From positions 1-64,000 of the IMG/VR virus record IMGVR_UViG_3300009184_000033: a stretch of 64,000 bases of DNA. One strand, given 5' to 3'. The notes beneath the pieces were generated by a model. The model was not told the origin of the DNA and ran no database searches. It saw nothing but the letters and a program-made list of their open reading frames with translations. Both the position numbers and the translations under genes were made by a program. This document shows positions 34,401 through 43,042 of this stretch, one piece after another. Position 1 is the stretch's first letter, and each line of letters begins with the position of its first letter. The DNA comes from a virus.

Positions 34401-35299
34401 GTGAGGCTGAAGTAGTCGCTTCCGACCGTCGACTTGATGGTGGGGTGAAGTTCCTTCTCATCTCCGCTGCCAGACTGGACCTCGCCAAGCTTCAGAGATG
34501 CGGCCAGCTCCCTGGCTATCCTGATCGAAGCGAGTGTCGTGCTGGTCTTTTGGACAGTAGAGACTCCAGGGTCATTGATTATCGCGTCAATTAGTAGGCT
34601 TCTCTGCTTTGAACCTATTGCACCTGGGAATCCAACCCTCGAGAAGATCACGATATCTGAGAGAAACTGACCGAACATTACGCTGGCATTCTTGGCAAAG
34701 CTGGGACTTTTGGGGTCGATCAGCAGAGACACTGGGTAGAAGTCCAGTGCCAGAGATCCGATGTTGGCGCCGTCAGAATTCTGGAGGATAGTGTTGCTCA
34801 GGTGGGAGTTGTAGTCAAGAGCTCTGGCACCATACTCTTTCATGAGATATGCGGTCTTGAGAAGCTCAGTGTCAACTCTTGCGGACTCTAAGTTGGCGGT
34901 GTAGATGTCAAGAGCGTTCTGGAAAGCATCTGGATTCTTAGTCTTCAGGTCAGAGATGATCTTCTTTGTTGTGGCAAGATCGATGCTCCGGAGACCATAC
35001 CTGACATTCAGCAAGTTCCCAGCTAGAGACCTAGACTCGCCCTCAAATAGTGGCTGAAAGTCCATGAGCGCAAGGATCTCGAGCCTCGTGTTGGTGATGC
35101 CCTTTGCCTGAAGCATGCGAGTGTCAAACTTGCTGCCAACGTCGATAGAAGTGTCTGACGTGGGCTTTGTGACCTGATTGGACTCCTTGTTCTCAACAAT
35201 CCTGACCGCACCTGAGTTCTTAAACTTCAGGGAAGAGCTTGCCGTCGACTTGCTCTGGGGAACCGGAGGTGGACCAATCTTAGAGCTGGCTGCTGGCAT
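31493..35299 (-). CDS. Very large virion protein, function unknown
   Basis: Product of 1268 residues, the longest in the window, not recognised. The first 60 residues are polar with a proline-rich patch and probably flexible. The body alternates helices and strands without obvious repeats, signal peptide or membrane segment. It is not a tape measure by composition, because long uninterrupted helical or coiled-coil runs and hydrophobic helices are absent. It overlaps both neighbours (TAATG upstream, ATGA downstream) and lies between two genes with fibronectin-like domains. Together they probably build one baseplate-associated or fibre-network structure, but this is inference. Confidence 0.75.
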   Translation of the reverse strand: MPAASSKIGPPPVPQSKSTASSSLKFKNSGAVRIVENKESNQVTKPTSDTSIDVGSKFDTRMLQAKGITNTRLEILALMDFQPLFEGESRSLAGNLLNVRYGLRSIDLATTKKIISDLKTKNPDAFQNALDIYTANLESARVDTELLKTAYLMKEYGARALDYNSHLSNTILQNSDGANIGSLALDFYPVSLLIDPKSPSFAKNASVMFGQFLSDIVIFSRVGFPGAIGSKQRSLLIDAIINDPGVSTVQKTSTTLASIRIARELAASLKLGEVQSGSGDEKELHPTIKSTVGSDYFSLTVVPDQSVFERSIGIDPWQDLSVELDFDLKSRSPIKITDALNFSGLIGQIDIPDKNILLLENGSRSYNGITYTPSNALVNSAFKPSSPLNFTDYTNASRAFYTSCKNASSLLRTLYFPRFRGKTPTETSFAVGERITAASMLQASIKTFSDRFATKISSSAYPSSGKMTSGNEQIQYVKSIAHVFIRDNPSGAAKILEAFIKDYNSGKLNTSPTASAIGTSVAVASIGTAVSLVPQSSNLQSAKKYFRDWLRSRELVSNLGTATKTSSKSSPSFLSKKTDPEVLITVDGDLRSQTVIFTSSTVSGNESKVSSFEDVAIFEIIDYGIDVLKGLISRFATINELEEDDPVWPNPGKYVSITTNTVVEPSFPTSNQVPAPYYNQLPVATLSSRFWIPTVREFSSRFFRGSTGKTWLSGMSVANVLTGIYRVQSNLMSTNYEMLKVKRAEQPEILVAGMPKLEFAYLSVDVPEATSTASIVGGRPPGNSRYKQYFSEVPNAFIAVLASTPASYKNVTVASTNSSTLKALERIKSSITSVKEDDLRLKVAIQILDGFAKRSSSFSEKAIDTFTGSSDDTNAVYELATSLVKQGNAGLDILESLNQTQITLRDISLSRQSGDRANGYVPGISIVSSREKLAIECLAASQRMRSPEGLNVRNLIVGIPAGANGNIGYENEYSVAVRIADLEYSDLTFLPKSFNFDNRLYAGPSAFDRVTTFSNFNDLVNQASFYYNDFEVQEVPGTAPKLIKKQTIRYVKSNTQKFDICSNTAVSSILELYYKTLVGIEINEDTFPSVQGSSGIPLNKYAGNLTAALASLSADLAPPNSKAAEYYKTAADITSEKNASRAVAIDGFTELDAEFVASMRNAFTTRLLSAEDMKDAVLKAKIFDRVLYLPIDPDEFVIATQANSKSSFTPGPVIDKYIRKGILLAFTENGATNYKLAPRKVADGRMAFVKMMASLEAPSNTGSLLVEK

Positions 35300-37662
35300 T
35301 ATCTGTTGCTCCTCAAGAGTGTTCTCTCTGGTACGCTCTGGTCTATTGAGATAGACACAGGTCCGACTGGTTGCTTAAACTGCATGCCTCTCTCCACAAG
35401 AATTACCCTGTACTTCACTTCTCCAAGAAGATTTGCCAGCTTTCGATCTTCAAAAGCGAACGGAGAGCCAGAATCGAACTTGCTGCGCGAGGCTGTTCCA
35501 AGAACTCTCTCAGAACCCGAGTACTCTCCAAGAATCAAGAAGTGGTCGACTTCAGTGACGTCGCCGTTGACTGACCATGTCAGGTAGTTTACACGATTTG
35601 GTGCGTCTTGCTGGACCGCGAGGTCAGATACTTCTGGCCTCTTGATAGAGGGGCTGACCTCTATCGTCTTTTGCTCGCCCATGCCACCGATCTCCACGCC
35701 GTCTTCAAGTGAGTTCTTGACAATCTGTTGCTGGGACGGAAGCGACTCAATTCTCTTGATGCCAGAGCTTCTCCACTTTCTGTACCTGAACTTGTACCCG
35801 TTGCCAGTCTTAACGTCTTCTCTCTGCACCACCGTGAGATAGGAGACAGAAGCGGTGTTGACTGCAAGGAGCTTCACGATGTACTTGTACACGTGAGTTG
35901 GATCTCCATTGAATGACACCGTGATCGGACCAGGGCTATAGAGAGTCGGTATCGTCACCATGGCTCCGGTCTCAAGGTCCACCCTGGTGATCTTGTACCT
36001 GGAAGTGACAGAGAGCTGGGACTTGTTGTTCTCTCGCTCTTCATCGAACTTGTCACTGAGTCCTGACGAAACTATCTCACTCTGGAGAGATCCGGCCACC
36101 GTTGTGGTTCGAGTTTCATCTATCTGGATTACGTGGGTGATCAAGTTGCCGTTTGCCGAGCTGTTTGCGAGAGAGACGCTAAAGTCGATTTCAAGTATCT
36201 CCCTCTTTTTCTCCAGCACGGTTATGGGTATCGTGATCTTCTCGAGCACCTCACAGCCACCAGATATGAACCTGACACGGTAAACGTAGGGAGTGTACTC
36301 GATTATCTGCTGGTCAACGTACGGCGTGTTCGGCGGCACTGAGGTGAGGGTTTCGTATGAGTCTGAGTACTTGTCTTTCCTCTCAATCTTGACGGCGTCA
36401 ACAAAGTCGGGAACATTTTTGGTGTACACCGTCACTGTGTCACCACTCTGCTCTGCAAATGCTTCCAGCTTGATGGACTCATAGCTTATTTTTCTTGCCG
36501 CTGGAATCGAGACGCAATCCATGATCTTTGAACTTCCGTTCTTGACTGGCAGGTCCCTTATCCCAGACAGAGTGTATGACCTAGACTCAGACTTGTTGCC
36601 AAAGTCGACTTTTCCCGTGACTATCGTGGATGACTTCGGGAGTATCTTGCCCGAAGAAACTTTGGTGACCGTGAATGCCTGATTGACTATGGCATGCTGT
36701 TCAAGGTTGTAGAGCATGGGAAAAGGATTCGGGTTCGATATCCTGATCGAGTCTTTGCCAACCGTGAACTGGCCATTAGTGAGAGTCAGGCTCATGTCTT
36801 GAGCCCTGGTGCACAGGTTCTGAAACTCGGTCCTGTTCTGAAAACCAAACGAAGACTTGAGCTTGGGGACCTGGGATCGGTAGAACACGAGATCCAAGAA
36901 GTACTGCCTCTTTGCCGCGAGGCTCAGGAATTGCTGTTCGGTGAGAGAGTTTATGACCACGACTATTTCACAGGGCTTGTACTTCTGCTTTGCGCTCTCC
37001 GATGTTATCTTTGGGCTTGATGGTTGTGCTTCATCTAGAAGTTCAAACAGCTCAAGAGACGGAAGGAAATTGCTTGGAATTCTCCGAGAAAACATCTTGA
37101 CAATCTCGCTCGGATGAAGAGAGTACTCTTCAAAAGACTTCTTTGCGTTTCTAGACGCAGAGACTAAGTCGATATCTCTTGGCTTTGTTTCTGTCTCTAT
37201 CCATGAGTTCTTTGCGACATCCACACTCGGCAAGAACAGCTCATAGTTCTCTTCGTTGATTCTGCCGGAACCGATTCTCGCGACAGTCTGATCATCCAAG
37301 TAGGATGAGACTTTCACCCTTGTGCTGGCCAGCTCTGAGGTCTTTCTTGAGTCAGTAAGAGTCGTCCTGACTCTTGAGATGAAGCTGGTGACAGAGCTGG
37401 ATACTCCCTCTGGCGAAGTGTCTGATGTGAAGTAGCTGAGCTTCGGCTCTGTGTGATCTGTTATCCTGGCCTCTATCTCATCAAACTCCTTGATGAGAGC
37501 CAGATGCAGGTTCAGGTAGACACGCATGACGTACTTGACGTCGTAGAGCAGGCTGGCAGCCCCTTTGGAAGACCTCACGGTGCGCTGTGCCACGGTGACA
37601 TTCACGAAGTCAGGCTCGACAAACACAAAGTCCTTGTCTCTGAGCAGTTCTGGAGTGAGCAT
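35299..37662 (-). CDS. Large virion protein with fibronectin type III-like C-terminus
   Basis: Product of 787 residues. The last 110 residues (about 675-775: RPEVSDLAVQQ, then RVNYLTWSVNGDVTEVDHFLILGEY, then VKYRVILVERG) resemble a fibronectin type III domain. A further beta-sandwich-like stretch lies near residues 400-480 (VDAVKIERKDKYSDSYETL, then YVYRVRFISGG). The N-terminal 250 residues are helical and polar. It overlaps the neighbours on both sides by a few bases. Its relation to the gene at 31496 suggests reuse of the same domain type. Virion role inferred from the block. Confidence 0.75.
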   Translation of the reverse strand: MLTPELLRDKDFVFVEPDFVNVTVAQRTVRSSKGAASLLYDVKYVMRVYLNLHLALIKEFDEIEARITDHTEPKLSYFTSDTSPEGVSSSVTSFISRVRTTLTDSRKTSELASTRVKVSSYLDDQTVARIGSGRINEENYELFLPSVDVAKNSWIETETKPRDIDLVSASRNAKKSFEEYSLHPSEIVKMFSRRIPSNFLPSLELFELLDEAQPSSPKITSESAKQKYKPCEIVVVINSLTEQQFLSLAAKRQYFLDLVFYRSQVPKLKSSFGFQNRTEFQNLCTRAQDMSLTLTNGQFTVGKDSIRISNPNPFPMLYNLEQHAIVNQAFTVTKVSSGKILPKSSTIVTGKVDFGNKSESRSYTLSGIRDLPVKNGSSKIMDCVSIPAARKISYESIKLEAFAEQSGDTVTVYTKNVPDFVDAVKIERKDKYSDSYETLTSVPPNTPYVDQQIIEYTPYVYRVRFISGGCEVLEKITIPITVLEKKREILEIDFSVSLANSSANGNLITHVIQIDETRTTTVAGSLQSEIVSSGLSDKFDEERENNKSQLSVTSRYKITRVDLETGAMVTIPTLYSPGPITVSFNGDPTHVYKYIVKLLAVNTASVSYLTVVQREDVKTGNGYKFRYRKWRSSGIKRIESLPSQQQIVKNSLEDGVEIGGMGEQKTIEVSPSIKRPEVSDLAVQQDAPNRVNYLTWSVNGDVTEVDHFLILGEYSGSERVLGTASRSKFDSGSPFAFEDRKLANLLGEVKYRVILVERGMQFKQPVGPVSISIDQSVPERTLLRSNR

Positions 37663-38564
37663 TACTCAAACACCATGGTGAAAATGTTGACAAAGTTCAA
37701 GTTCTGAGCCGTGTCCCTGTATAGCTTTCCAGCGAAGAACACATGCTGGAACTTCCCATCTGAGCCTTCGAACTGGCCACCATCTACGACGGAAAGCTTC
37801 ATCACGCCGTTTGTCCCATGCTCAAACACCTGCGAGACCAAGTTGTTGCTGTCACTTGTGTTGGTGAATCTTATCTCTGAGATCTGCTTGCCAGCAAGGT
37901 ATTGCTGGAGCTCTTCCAAAGTGTCTAGTGGATTCTCGTTGATCTGTGTATAGGTTGCCATCTGCTTTGGGGCGATAGACTCATCGATGGGTCTATCGAG
38001 AGGCGGCATGAACTTATAGTTGTCAAAGTTCCCGAACCTGTAGTCTTGGAACACGCACTCGATATCATCGACGTAAGCTCGAGAAATTCCATTCGACTGT
38101 GAGACGAGGCTATCTGTGATGTAGAACTCCGTGTTGTCCACCCCCACTCGGAATCCGTAGTCCAGCTGGACCCTTAGCGTGTCTCGAGATCCAATGATCA
38201 TCTGCCTTCTGAAGCTGTCTATTGAAGAGCTTGATATGCTCTCGTACACTTGGACGCTTCCAGTTAGACTATGACCTGGAACTCTTCCGTTTGTCGTCTC
38301 AAAGTCATTGGTGCTGAACGGGAGCATGTCTCCATCAAAACTGGTCTCTGGAATGATCGAGTCGTCATTGTTGGACGAGGCTTCAAAGTAGATGCTCAAG
38401 CCCGGGTCCTCCAAGTACCCGTCTGAATCCTTGGAGTACACCACGTTTCGATCAGTGAAGCTTATGAAGTTCGCGCGCAGCATACCAGACGCAATCTGTC
38501 TTCTGCCCTCTCGGGTGATGATCGCGTCTACTACTCTTGACTTGTTGTCGAGGATGCCAGCCAA
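37662..38564 (-). CDS. Virion structural protein (TTG start), paralogous N-terminus
   Basis: Product of 300 residues. The N-terminus (AGILDNKSRVVDAIITREG, then RRQIASGMLRANFISFTDR) matches the N-terminal module of the protein starting at 29715, so the two probably share a binding site or fold. Start TTG at 38564 is well supported: an in-frame stop (38574) lies four codons upstream, no in-frame ATG or GTG intervenes, and GAGGG lies six bases before the TTG. A nearby ATG is out of frame. The remainder is mixed with several predicted strands. The upstream gap carries an ATACTTA late-promoter candidate. Confidence 0.8.
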   Translation of the reverse strand: MAGILDNKSRVVDAIITREGRRQIASGMLRANFISFTDRNVVYSKDSDGYLEDPGLSIYFEASSNNDDSIIPETSFDGDMLPFSTNDFETTNGRVPGHSLTGSVQVYESISSSSIDSFRRQMIIGSRDTLRVQLDYGFRVGVDNTEFYITDSLVSQSNGISRAYVDDIECVFQDYRFGNFDNYKFMPPLDRPIDESIAPKQMATYTQINENPLDTLEELQQYLAGKQISEIRFTNTSDSNNLVSQVFEHGTNGVMKLSVVDGGQFEGSDGKFQHVFFAGKLYRDTAQNLNFVNIFTMVFE

Positions 38565-38579
38565 TTCATTCCCTCACTC

Positions 38580-38586
38580 TAAGTAT
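38580..38586 (-). promoter_or_regulatory. Candidate late-promoter element ATACTTA upstream of the gene at 38564
   Basis: Minus strand CATACTTAGAG in a 38-base gap, 15 bases before the TTG start, ahead of the GAGGG ribosome site. The bases ATACTTAGA are identical to those upstream of the gp25-type gene. This is a good member of the ATA-N-TTA set. Confidence 0.42.
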
Positions 38587-38602
38587 GAGACACTCAAAGT
38601 TT

Positions 38603-38962
38603 TCAAGTGGCAGACTGTCCCTCAAACTTGCTTGCGATCTGCTCGAAATCCTTAGAGTCCTCAGACTCCAGGGACTCGAGGACCTCGTCATAGGCCAGAA
38701 CCTTTCCACGCTCTATGTCGCCAGCCGATCGGAGCTTCACTGGTATCTGGACAATCTGGTCCCGGATGACCTCAAACGACTTCAGTAGTATGGTGCAAGC
38801 CGCCTCATAGTCGGGCGCTCCATTCACTGTCTGCAGGCGTTCTTGCATCGTGAGGATGACTGACTCGAGGTGAGGCAGGGTGTGCTTCTCTGCGACCTCA
38901 AACTCTCCAGCCAACTTGCTGGAGGCTTCTCTCTTTGTCTCTAGAACAGATTGGGGTATCAT
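38603..38962 (-). CDS. Small helical protein in the virion block
   Basis: Product of 119 residues, acidic and predicted all-helical (ETKREASSKLAGEFEVAEKH, then ESVILTMQERL, then EAACTILLKSFEVIRDQIVQI). It lacks signal, membrane segment and known motif. Size and composition would suit an assembly chaperone for the very large proteins around it, as small helical chaperones are common beside phage fibre genes, but nothing in the sequence proves this. The ribosome site AGGAGA lies in the arm of a hairpin at 38967-38994, so translation may be restrained. Confidence 0.7.
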   Translation of the reverse strand: MIPQSVLETKREASSKLAGEFEVAEKHTLPHLESVILTMQERLQTVNGAPDYEAACTILLKSFEVIRDQIVQIPVKLRSAGDIERGKVLAYDEVLESLESEDSKDFEQIASKFEGQSAT

Positions 38963-38966
38963 GCTT

Positions 38967-38994
38967 TCTCCTGTGCAATCTTACACACGGGAGA
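38967..38994 (-). promoter_or_regulatory. Hairpin covering a ribosome binding site
   Basis: Arms of ten bases (38967-38976 and 38985-38994) pair with one mismatch and one G-T pair around an eight-base loop. The arm nearest the start holds AGGAGA, the ribosome site of the gene at 38962. Pairing would reduce its translation. Confidence 0.5.
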
Positions 38995-39008
38995 TCAGAT
39001 GATAGGCG

Positions 39009-42000
39009 CTAGATCGTGCCAGATGGATATGTCCTGTTCCTCACGACTTCATCATCAAAGTATGGGAGCGAAGACGTGGCATAGATGCTCAAGTTGCAGG
39101 ACTGGGTGGACATTGGATCTTTGCTGGAGCCAAGAAGGGTCGGATTCTCGTGCACTGGAGTCCTGAACTTGATCTCGATAGGGAACTTGGTTGGAGATTC
39201 AGTCTTTGGCCTGGTCGCCTTTTTGATCCTAGCAGATTTGCTGTTGGTGGCTGGAAAGATCTGAGACTTTTCTTGTATACTCTCCAGAGTTATCGCGGCG
39301 TACTGTCTCTGCTCAAGCATGTCTCTGAGATGTCCATAGTGGGTTGCTCTAAAGACAGCGCTGGTTGGCATCGGATTTGCGTTGATCAACCCGTACTTAA
39401 ATCCGACTGGCTTCTGGAGTGTGACGAGGGGAAGGGTCACATTTGCAAGAGTTGCCATAAATCTTGTTCTTTCTGCCGGAAGATGGATGCCATAGGGACC
39501 ATCTCCGATTCCAAACAGGATCCTGTTAGAAACTTCTGCGGGTAGTTGCTTAAGACCACCGACAATCGATGCATAAGCCGTAGAAGAAGTGTCTAGCGAA
39601 GTTCTTCTGATACCACTCAAGACATTTGAATTGCGCTGAGGATAAGAGAAATAGCTCAAGACGTCAGTGTACCCGCTTGAAGTCAAGAAACCGATATCTT
39701 GATTTACTAATCCCCTGTCTAGCTCATAGACAATAGAGTATGTCAGTTTTCTCTGCCTGCGCTGGAGGCCTGCAAACTCGCTTGAGAAGGGGTACTTGTG
39801 GAGCCAGCTGTCATTGATGTACTTTGTTCCTCCGGTCGCATTTCCAAAGAAAATCTCATATGTGCTACCTCCACCGCTGCCGTTTGTGCTAAATGGCGTG
39901 ATCTTGAGCAGATACAAGCCATCTTTTAGGCTCTGGCTGGTGCCAGATCCAACCAAGATCGGAGTGTAGCCAGTGGCTCTCCACATTTCCACGGGATCTG
40001 GAACAAAGCTGTCATAATAACGCTCTGCGGCATCAACGATCCTGATGTTTCTCTGCAAGCTAGCCATATCCCCTGCAGTTCCATCGATCACACTTCCAAA
40101 GACTTTTCTGATAGTGTTATCACCCTCAATCAGCTCAGAAGAACCAGATCTTGGCCAGCCAGTCCTTGGAACTGTCATGGATCCAGTGATCCAGCTAGAG
40201 CGGACCGATCCCGTGTACTCATTGATGCTAGCCACCTCGTGCTGATCTAGGACAGGGTTCAGATAGTGCAGAGACTCATGCACGGCTGGAGTATTAAGAG
40301 TCTGAGGGAGAGATGTGTGGTACTTTTCTCCGTCCTTGACATACCTTCCTTTTATGACCAGGCTCGTTATCTGCGGAGGCAAGCTCAGGTAAGATCCCGT
40401 TGAGAAAGAGTACTGCGGATATACTTCTGGGTCAGTGGTATAGAAGTCTGGCGCCGTATTGTTGACGTTGATTCCAAAGATCAGGTTATCTGTTGGCAGG
40501 AGCAAGTAAGACGTTTTGACAACTTCGGCGCTCTGGTTGTAGATTTGGAAGTCTCCAGGAGTCTTGACACTGAGCACTCCTGGCTTTCTACCGCTGAATG
40601 GAAATTTGGTTCTTGCGGATGGCCTGGCAGCCAGAGTGACAGTATCAAATGGGTTTCTTGCAGTGGTTGCAGTTACTTCCTGCGTCACCAGTGGTATCGA
40701 TTTTCCTGTCGGATCCACTCCCTCGCAGGAATAGTCATATGTGACTCCCGGAGTGGCTAACAAAACTGGCTGTGGGAGATTAGAAGATCCACCTCCCCAC
40801 CAACCACCTCTATCGAGATATCCAACTGATACCTGGTGGATATTTGCAGGTGCAATCTTTGGAGTCAGGTCTAAGGTACAGTCAAAACCTATCGAGCTAG
40901 TCCCTATTGCGGTCTGTCCATCTTGTCCCCACTCGTGCGAGAAAGCAAAATTGTCTTTGTTTATGAAGTAATCTAGACTTGCAGTGTAGCGTATCTTGAG
41001 ATTTCTTGTTCCTACTGAGTCTGCAAAGCTACCACTGAAGTAGTTGTTCTTGTTCCAGGCAAGCAGGGTGCTGTATGAGACCAGCTCCCTATAACTTGAT
41101 GAGACGTTCTTTGCGGTGGCGACATTGGCGTTGGGTCCGTCTTGGCGTATCAGGAAGAAAGTGTAAGCGTCGAATGGATAACCACCGGTGAACTGGCCAT
41201 CGAAAATCTTGTTCAGGCTTCCTGTAACTCGAATCTCTATGCTCTCCACCTCGAACGCAGCATTGATGTAGTCGCTCATCTTTATGAGGTTGCTAGAAGT
41301 AGCATAGAACCTAAAATTTGATGGACCACCGAAGACGTTAGAGGGCTGTCCCACTGAGGCGAACGAGCTTGTGAAGTAGGAATTGATCACATCATCTCCC
41401 CCAGTTCCAAGCTGTGACAGAAGAGACACTGCGTCCATCGACATCTCATGGAACATCGTGGCGCGAGTGGTGATTGGACTAGTCAGCCTCTGGTAGCCGT
41501 TCGGAGCCGTGTATGTGGCGTTGGTGTGATTTGCCGGCCTGTAGTAGCGAAATCCCGTGACCGGATCTCTTGGACCCACGATGTCAAACTCATAACCATT
41601 CTTGCTGTTGTAGTAGAAGACGCCATTTGAGGTCTCTCTTTTGTACCCTGGAACGCCAGTTGTCAGGGCTCTAGAGAACCGGTTTACACTACCTGAGAAT
41701 CTCATATCAATCTTGATGACGTCTTTCTCTCCAACACTGTCGATATTCTGCTCCGTGAATGGCGCCAGATTTGGAGATGGCCTGTTGGAGTCTTGGTACG
41801 GATCGAACTCCGCATACACAGAGCTACCAAAACCACCGTAGACCGTGATTGTAGAGCCTGAGTTTGGGGTCGTAACTGCGCTTTTTCGAAGCCCATATGG
41901 GCTCTCGGTGGGTATAGCCGATGGATAAGAGACAGTAAGTGGCCTGCTTCCAGTCTGGAAGACCCTGACGTTCGTGTCGTCGAAACACCACGTACGGGAA

Positions 42001-42134
42001 CCAAGGCGATTCTGGTCTCCTGGCAGCTGGATTACGGGGTACTCTGATCTGCTATCCCTGTCAGCCAAGATGTTCCTGGGGCTGGCAGAGATCACACCAC
42101 TTCCAGAGAAGTTAGTTCTTGAGTCTATCTTCAC
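39009..42134 (-). CDS. Very large virion protein, function unknown (GTG start)
   Basis: Product of 1041 residues, not recognised. Composition is rich in Ser, Thr, Gly, Tyr and Asn, with many short predicted strands and few helices, as in fibre or adhesin-like proteins. No clear repeat, signal peptide or membrane segment. The start is GTG at 42134, overlapping the upstream stop as GTGA, with GGAGGG nine bases before. It follows a baseplate-region gene and precedes the small helical gene, so a tail-surface role is likely. The last residues (FDDEVVRNRTYPSGTI) show no known motif. Confidence 0.75.
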   Translation of the reverse strand: MKIDSRTNFSGSGVISASPRNILADRDSRSEYPVIQLPGDQNRLGSRTWCFDDTNVRVFQTGSRPLTVSYPSAIPTESPYGLRKSAVTTPNSGSTITVYGGFGSSVYAEFDPYQDSNRPSPNLAPFTEQNIDSVGEKDVIKIDMRFSGSVNRFSRALTTGVPGYKRETSNGVFYYNSKNGYEFDIVGPRDPVTGFRYYRPANHTNATYTAPNGYQRLTSPITTRATMFHEMSMDAVSLLSQLGTGGDDVINSYFTSSFASVGQPSNVFGGPSNFRFYATSSNLIKMSDYINAAFEVESIEIRVTGSLNKIFDGQFTGGYPFDAYTFFLIRQDGPNANVATAKNVSSSYRELVSYSTLLAWNKNNYFSGSFADSVGTRNLKIRYTASLDYFINKDNFAFSHEWGQDGQTAIGTSSIGFDCTLDLTPKIAPANIHQVSVGYLDRGGWWGGGSSNLPQPVLLATPGVTYDYSCEGVDPTGKSIPLVTQEVTATTARNPFDTVTLAARPSARTKFPFSGRKPGVLSVKTPGDFQIYNQSAEVVKTSYLLLPTDNLIFGINVNNTAPDFYTTDPEVYPQYSFSTGSYLSLPPQITSLVIKGRYVKDGEKYHTSLPQTLNTPAVHESLHYLNPVLDQHEVASINEYTGSVRSSWITGSMTVPRTGWPRSGSSELIEGDNTIRKVFGSVIDGTAGDMASLQRNIRIVDAAERYYDSFVPDPVEMWRATGYTPILVGSGTSQSLKDGLYLLKITPFSTNGSGGGSTYEIFFGNATGGTKYINDSWLHKYPFSSEFAGLQRRQRKLTYSIVYELDRGLVNQDIGFLTSSGYTDVLSYFSYPQRNSNVLSGIRRTSLDTSSTAYASIVGGLKQLPAEVSNRILFGIGDGPYGIHLPAERTRFMATLANVTLPLVTLQKPVGFKYGLINANPMPTSAVFRATHYGHLRDMLEQRQYAAITLESIQEKSQIFPATNSKSARIKKATRPKTESPTKFPIEIKFRTPVHENPTLLGSSKDPMSTQSCNLSIYATSSLPYFDDEVVRNRTYPSGTI

Positions 42135-43042
42135 TTGAGCAGCCCTCCGAACGTGATGGAGTCAGTGCCGACCAGGCAATTGTCATAGACAAAACCGCAG
42201 CCAGTGGTCCGTGCCGTGAAGCTTGTCTGGGTGACATTGCTTCCTGACAGGCTAAGTGAAGTGATCTTGCTCTTCATCACAGAATCCTCAAGTGTGGCGA
42301 CCCTGGCTTCAGCATCATCAGAGTCTGTGAATGCGGGATTGCCAAAGTGTTCATCAGTAGTATACACAGGCTTTCCGTACAGTAACACCTCGTCGTCTGT
42401 GCCCATGCACTCTTTGAACGCCTCGAGGCTGGCGTCATTGCCTGGCTCATAGAAGCTCGACATCACATACGCCCTGCCGAGAGCCGACATTCCATAGGGT
42501 CCCGAGATCCCGCCGCGGGTCGCATGGGGCTCTGGATCCTGCTCATTTCCGAGGAACAGGGAACTCCTGATCGCGACGCTCCTGATGGTCAGCGGCTCGA
42601 TCACGCCATTCATGTCAAGGGGATCTATCGCGTTCGGATGGTCAAGGACTATCGGGTACTCGTAGGTTGGCCTCTTCTCAGTGATGTACTGCTTTGCGGA
42701 CAGGACACCCATCTCGAGGTATGGAGAGGTCGCCCTAAAATTGCGAGTGATTCCGTAAGTCGTGTCCTCGAGCTCGTAGTTCGGAGCCTTGATCACCTTG
42801 CTGGTGTCATCGCTTATCGTGCCGAGCTTCTCGATGGGGAATCGCAGGGAGTCATCAAAGAATCCCTTGGATGTGTCGTACTTGAGCACTCCATCTGAGC
42901 TCGAGACATATGTCACGTCCCTGTCAGAGCGCCCAATCAGCGGCAACAGGGACGAGCCGAAGGTGCGATAGTCCTTGACGTCAGTCCCCTGAAGGGTTGC
43001 TGATATGGATCCCGTGAATGATGGAGTCACCGTGGTTGACAT
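42131..43042 (-). CDS. Baseplate-region virion protein
   Basis: Product of 303 residues, unknown. The N-terminus (SFTGSISATLQGTDVKDYRTFG) is strand-rich and the middle has alternating loops; the last 60 residues (EARVATLEDSVMKSKI, then SLSLSGSNVTQ) include a short helix then strands. No catalytic motif. It overlaps the gpI/LamG gene upstream at TGATG and the GTG of the next gene downstream, so the three genes are probably translated together and their products probably meet in the baseplate. Confidence 0.72.
   Translation of the reverse strand: MSTTVTPSFTGSISATLQGTDVKDYRTFGSSLLPLIGRSDRDVTYVSSSDGVLKYDTSKGFFDDSLRFPIEKLGTISDDTSKVIKAPNYELEDTTYGITRNFRATSPYLEMGVLSAKQYITEKRPTYEYPIVLDHPNAIDPLDMNGVIEPLTIRSVAIRSSLFLGNEQDPEPHATRGGISGPYGMSALGRAYVMSSFYEPGNDASLEAFKECMGTDDEVLLYGKPVYTTDEHFGNPAFTDSDDAEARVATLEDSVMKSKITSLSLSGSNVTQTSFTARTTGCGFVYDNCLVGTDSITFGGLLK

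Noticed and set aside
31493-35299. Tape measure protein by size
   Set aside because: No long continuous helical or coiled-coil composition and no hydrophobic helices; the flanking genes are of fibre or baseplate type.
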